64,000 nt of DNA from the NCBI GenBank assembly GCA_965112735.1, contig OZ218952.1:124001-188000 (forward strand). Direction: 5' to 3'. A model generated the notes under the pieces. The model did no database searches. It was not told the DNA's origin and worked only from the letters and a program-made list of their open reading frames with translations. Position 1 is the first letter of the stretch. Every line of letters begins with the position of its first letter. Shown here in pieces: positions 61,249 to 64,000 of the stretch. The DNA comes from Phaeosaccion multiseriatum. Taxonomy: Eukaryota; Ochrophyta, other classes. The position numbers and the translations under genes were made by a program.

Positions 61249-62390
61249 ATGACCTGGTCTCAAGGCGTCGCTGTTCTTCTCTTCGTCTGTCCTGTGCTTA
61301 CATCGGCGTTCTCCTTTACGCAAAGCTCTGCCGTATGTCAGAGGCGCGCCAGCAGCAGCTGTCGGAGCTGTGGTAGCAGCCGGATGAGCATGACTACGCG
61401 AGAGGGAGGCAATAGACGGAGTTTCTTGAGCAGCAGCGTCCTCCTCCCACTGCTTGGGGGGCTGAGTGCAATCGTGGGGGCTAGTGCTGGGACGGCGGGG
61501 GCTGCTCTGGCTGAGACTGCGACGGGCGACGACCAACTGGTGGACACGTACTGGGGCAATGGCTGCTTTTGGCACGTTCAGCACGAGATGATTAAGGCAG
61601 AAAAGGACTTGCTCGGCAGAACCAACGACAACTTGACGTCGTTGACGGGATACGCAGGTGCGAAGAAGGGGGCGGTCGCGCCCCCCACGGAGCCGGGCGC
61701 CAAACTGTGTTATCACAACCTCAGAGGCATGTCAGACTACGGCAAGGCGGGGGCGGCCGAGGTGGTGAGGGTGCGCATTCCTGCAAAGGAGATTCCCGCC
61801 TTCGCCCAGGCTTACTTTGACCTATTCGCCAAGTTCGAGAAGAGAGGGGGTGTTGTCTACGACAGGCAAGTAAAGTAGAACAGAAGGGGGGGGCGGGCCC
61901 TTCCATCAGGGGAAGGGAACGACGAGCGGATAGTGATATGTGTCTTGTGCTCTTTGTGTGTGCAGGCGTGACCCCCAGGACCGAGGAGGGGAGTACCGCT
62001 CGCTGTTGGGCATCCCGGGGGGCGCCAGCAGCCCGTACTTGGCCTCCATCAAGGAAGCGGCCGCTGCCAAGGGTATTTCGCTCTTTGAGGGCCAGGGGGG
62101 AGATCCCGACACCCTGTTCAAGCAAAAGGTCTTTGTGCACGACACAGAGAAGTTCCCCTTCTACCCCGGAGAAGGTACGATATGTTGTGATTGTGGCAAG
62201 TTCTATGTGGTGGAAACGTTAAGATGCAAAACCCCCTTCCCCCCGCCACGTCTTTGCTCTTTCACCAGTCTACCACCAGTTCCACAACGACATGACGGAG
62301 TTCTACGGGAGGGAGTACAACGGCCTCAAGGACAAGTACTTTGAGGCGGGCAAGATTAGTGAAACGGGCTGTCCGGAGGGCATCCTGTGA
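61249..62390 (+). CDS. MSRA: Thylakoid-lumen peptide-methionine sulfoxide reductase A-like protein
   Basis: Exons 61249-61865, 61966-62174 and 62269-62390 encode 315 residues. A signal peptide (MTWSQGVAVLLFVCPVL) with a TSAFSF junction is followed by a Ser/Arg transit region, then a twin-arginine signal (GNRRSFLSSSVLLPLLGGL) ending in ALAETA. This is a tripartite address to the thylakoid lumen. The MsrA core has WGNGCFWHVQHEMIKAE (catalytic Cys in GCFW), LTGYAGAKKG, CYHNLRGMSDYGKAGAAEVV, DPQDRGGEYRSLL and a C-terminal Cys (ETGCPEG). MsrA reduces methionine-S-sulfoxide. The first intron uses a GC donor (GACAG|GCAAGT); a GT alternative puts a stop in frame. Confidence 0.85.
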
Positions 62391-62534
62391 CCTTTATATT
62401 ATAGATCACACGCATTTAAAGATGTCGAGAACGTAAATATAACTTTATGATTATGATTATCGTACTTTTAGCGTAAACCGGTGGTGTGTGATGAGAGACT
62501 GTACAGTGCCTACTTTAGAGACCGCCTTGCCCGT

Positions 62535-63825
62535 CTAGTACAGGAAGGGGAAGCCGTGTCCGGTGAGAGCTGCTTGAGTGATCATGCCGCTGAAGGCCAT
62601 CATCGCCAGGCGTCCGTTCTTCAGCTCTGCCACCCTGAACCTATCCGCCTTAACTGGGTCCTGTGGCGCAGCAAGGGATAGAGGGCACAAGCACAAGAGG
62701 AACAGAGGCGTGCACACATCAGAGAGTTGACGACGTGTCGAGTCCAAAAGAGCATCAGCGAGTTGCATTACAGGGAGCAAGAGGAAGCTCAGGCGCCTTA
62801 CCTTGAGCAGCTTCAGTGGGTCGAGGGCAAAGTCCCCTGGGGCTCGGTCCTTCTTGTCCATGTCAAAGATTGTGGGCATGGTGAGGATCTCGACGAGGCT
62901 GATCCAGAAGAGAAGCTGCACCATGGGACCCTTCTCCACCATGGCGTTGTGTGCCTCGACAACGCCGAGTCCCTGGTACATCTCTCCCGGTAGGCGGAAG
63001 TAATCGGGTGCTACCATGCCCACGGTGGCGAGCATGCAGATGCGCCCGTGCTGCGAGAGAAGACGTGGGTTGTTGGGTTAGGTACGGGTTGGGAGAGAGA
63101 AATAAGCAAGGCAGCCAAAGCAGCCAACGCGTGGCACTAAAGACTCACCTTGAGCTCGGCCTCACGGTAGAAGAGCAGGTTCTCGGGGTTGTTCTCCGCC
63201 ATCTTGAAGGGGTCGAAGTTCTGAGACAAGGGAAAGCGGGAGAAAGAAAGGGCATTTCGAAATGAGTGTTTCGATTATCGACTGCTGCTTCTACTGCTCG
63301 ACAATTGGACTGCTGCTCGGGCACCATCGGTGCCCCAGCATAGTATGACTCCAGTCGCTCAGCTCCGACTGCGAGGTAGATGGCACGCTACCCCAGCCAA
63401 CACCCAGCCTCTTTCCCCAACTCACCTTGGAGTTTGGCTCCGGTCCATCGGCGCCAAGCATGCCTCCGGCGAACTGCATACATAGGAAGAGATCAAAGCG
63501 CAAAGGGCGAGGGAGAAAAGAAGGCGTTCAAACTCGGCATGTCGACGTGGGCCCACTGCACCGCCAGCCATAACGCCATTCTTCGCAGCAGCCACAAGCT
63601 CCAGTTGCTCCTCGCTGCCTCTCACGCTCCTCGCCGCCACACAAGCCCTCCCCGTCGCGTATGCATCCACTCATCCTGATCTCCTCCGCGACATACCTCC
63701 ATCTTCATTGCCGAGGTGCTCTTCGGCGCCGTGTGCTTCACCACGCTCCCGATGAAAGCATTGGGCTGCACAAAGGCGCTCGCCGATGCGAGCGAAAGGG
63801 CAGCGACGGTGGCACAGGTCTTCAT
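62535..63825 (-). CDS. Chlorophyll-binding light-harvesting protein (VCP/FCP-like)
   Basis: Five exons (63825-63697, 63473-63426, 63220-63149, 63050-62802, 62660-62535) encode 207 residues. The bipartite leader is MKTCATVAALSLASASAFVQ with the ASAF cleavage motif, then a short transit peptide. The mature part begins FAGGMLGADGPEPNSKNFDP. Helix 1 holds FYREAELKHGRICMLATVG (ExxxHxR chlorophyll ligands). Helix 2 is LLFWISLVEIL. Helix 3 is RFRVAELKNGRLAMMAFSG (ExxNxR). It ends GHGFPFLY. The form resembles the violaxanthin-chlorophyll a proteins of eustigmatophytes and fucoxanthin proteins of other ochrophytes. It binds pigment in the thylakoid membrane to harvest light for the photosystems. Confidence 0.92.
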
Positions 63826-64000
63826 GCTATGTGTAGGGTGGAGAGAGAAGAAAGAGATAATTGTATAGAGAGAGAAATGAAATGGAATGGCCACGCGACA
63901 ACGTTTTCTGTTTTTGGGTGACAGGGGTTGCATCATATCAATGCCATAGGATGCTAGATGGCGTTACATTTTTATTGCCTTCCGCCCCCCCCCCCCCTCT
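63826..64000. promoter_or_regulatory. Upstream region of the LHC gene
   Basis: The 175 bp before the LHC start are purine-rich near the start codon (gagagagaagaaagagata) and end in a C run at the window edge. No other feature is visible. Confidence 0.35.

Overview
This window is gene-dense nuclear DNA of a eukaryotic alga. Introns are short (about 70-600 bp, mostly GT-AG with two likely GC-AG). At least three proteins carry a signal peptide followed by an A-F type junction and a transit-like region, the bipartite plastid address used by algae with a complex red-derived plastid. The last gene is a chlorophyll-binding LHC protein resembling the violaxanthin/fucoxanthin-type antenna of ochrophytes. 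A kintoun (DNAAF2) homologue implies a ciliated stage. I infer a photosynthetic stramenopile (ochrophyte); eustigmatophyte-like is plausible, but the species cannot be fixed from sequence reading alone.

Layout: genes alternate strands almost perfectly, in divergent pairs sharing 90-340 bp (one 909 bp) and convergent pairs 27-170 bp apart (one 662 bp). In order: partial secreted glycine-rich/GH43-like protein (+), tandem PLAC8 protein (-), 81-residue-repeat protein (+), TIM50 (-), SRP54 (-), TRAPPC12 (+), GRWD1 (-), kintoun (+), Tat-type thylakoid-lumen protein (-), carotenoid-isomerase-like oxidoreductase (+), DHX35 (-), coiled-coil/SBF2-like protein (+), IGPS-like barrel (-), NDP kinase (+), V-ATPase E (+), KOW-Fcf2 protein (-), a translin-TRAX fusion (+), Fe/Mn SOD (-), VOC/glyoxalase protein (+), PhoD-like phosphatase (-), DHX15/PRP43 (-), FG-GAP-like and TIR remnants (+), CWC21/SRRM2-like (+), PHD-AP2-AP2-SANT protein (-), UBE3B/C-like HECT ligase (-), SAC1 phosphatase (+), Qa-SNARE ending CVLS (-), lumenal MsrA-like protein (+), LHC antenna (-).

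The genes are housekeeping and do not form an operon-like pathway. Themes are pre-mRNA splicing and ribosome biogenesis (DHX35, DHX15, CWC21, GRWD1, Fcf2), membrane traffic (SRP54, TRAPPC12, SAC1, Qa-SNARE) and plastid function (LHC, two Tat-type lumen proteins, an IGPS-like protein, a carotenoid-isomerase-like enzyme). The most unusual item is a single reading frame joining a translin half to a TRAX half. These are the two subunits of the C3PO RNase, and here all nine exon phases are consistent. Exon models were built by hand from splice sites and reading-frame phase. Every complete CDS model adds up to whole codons, except for one unresolved junction in the PhoD-like gene.
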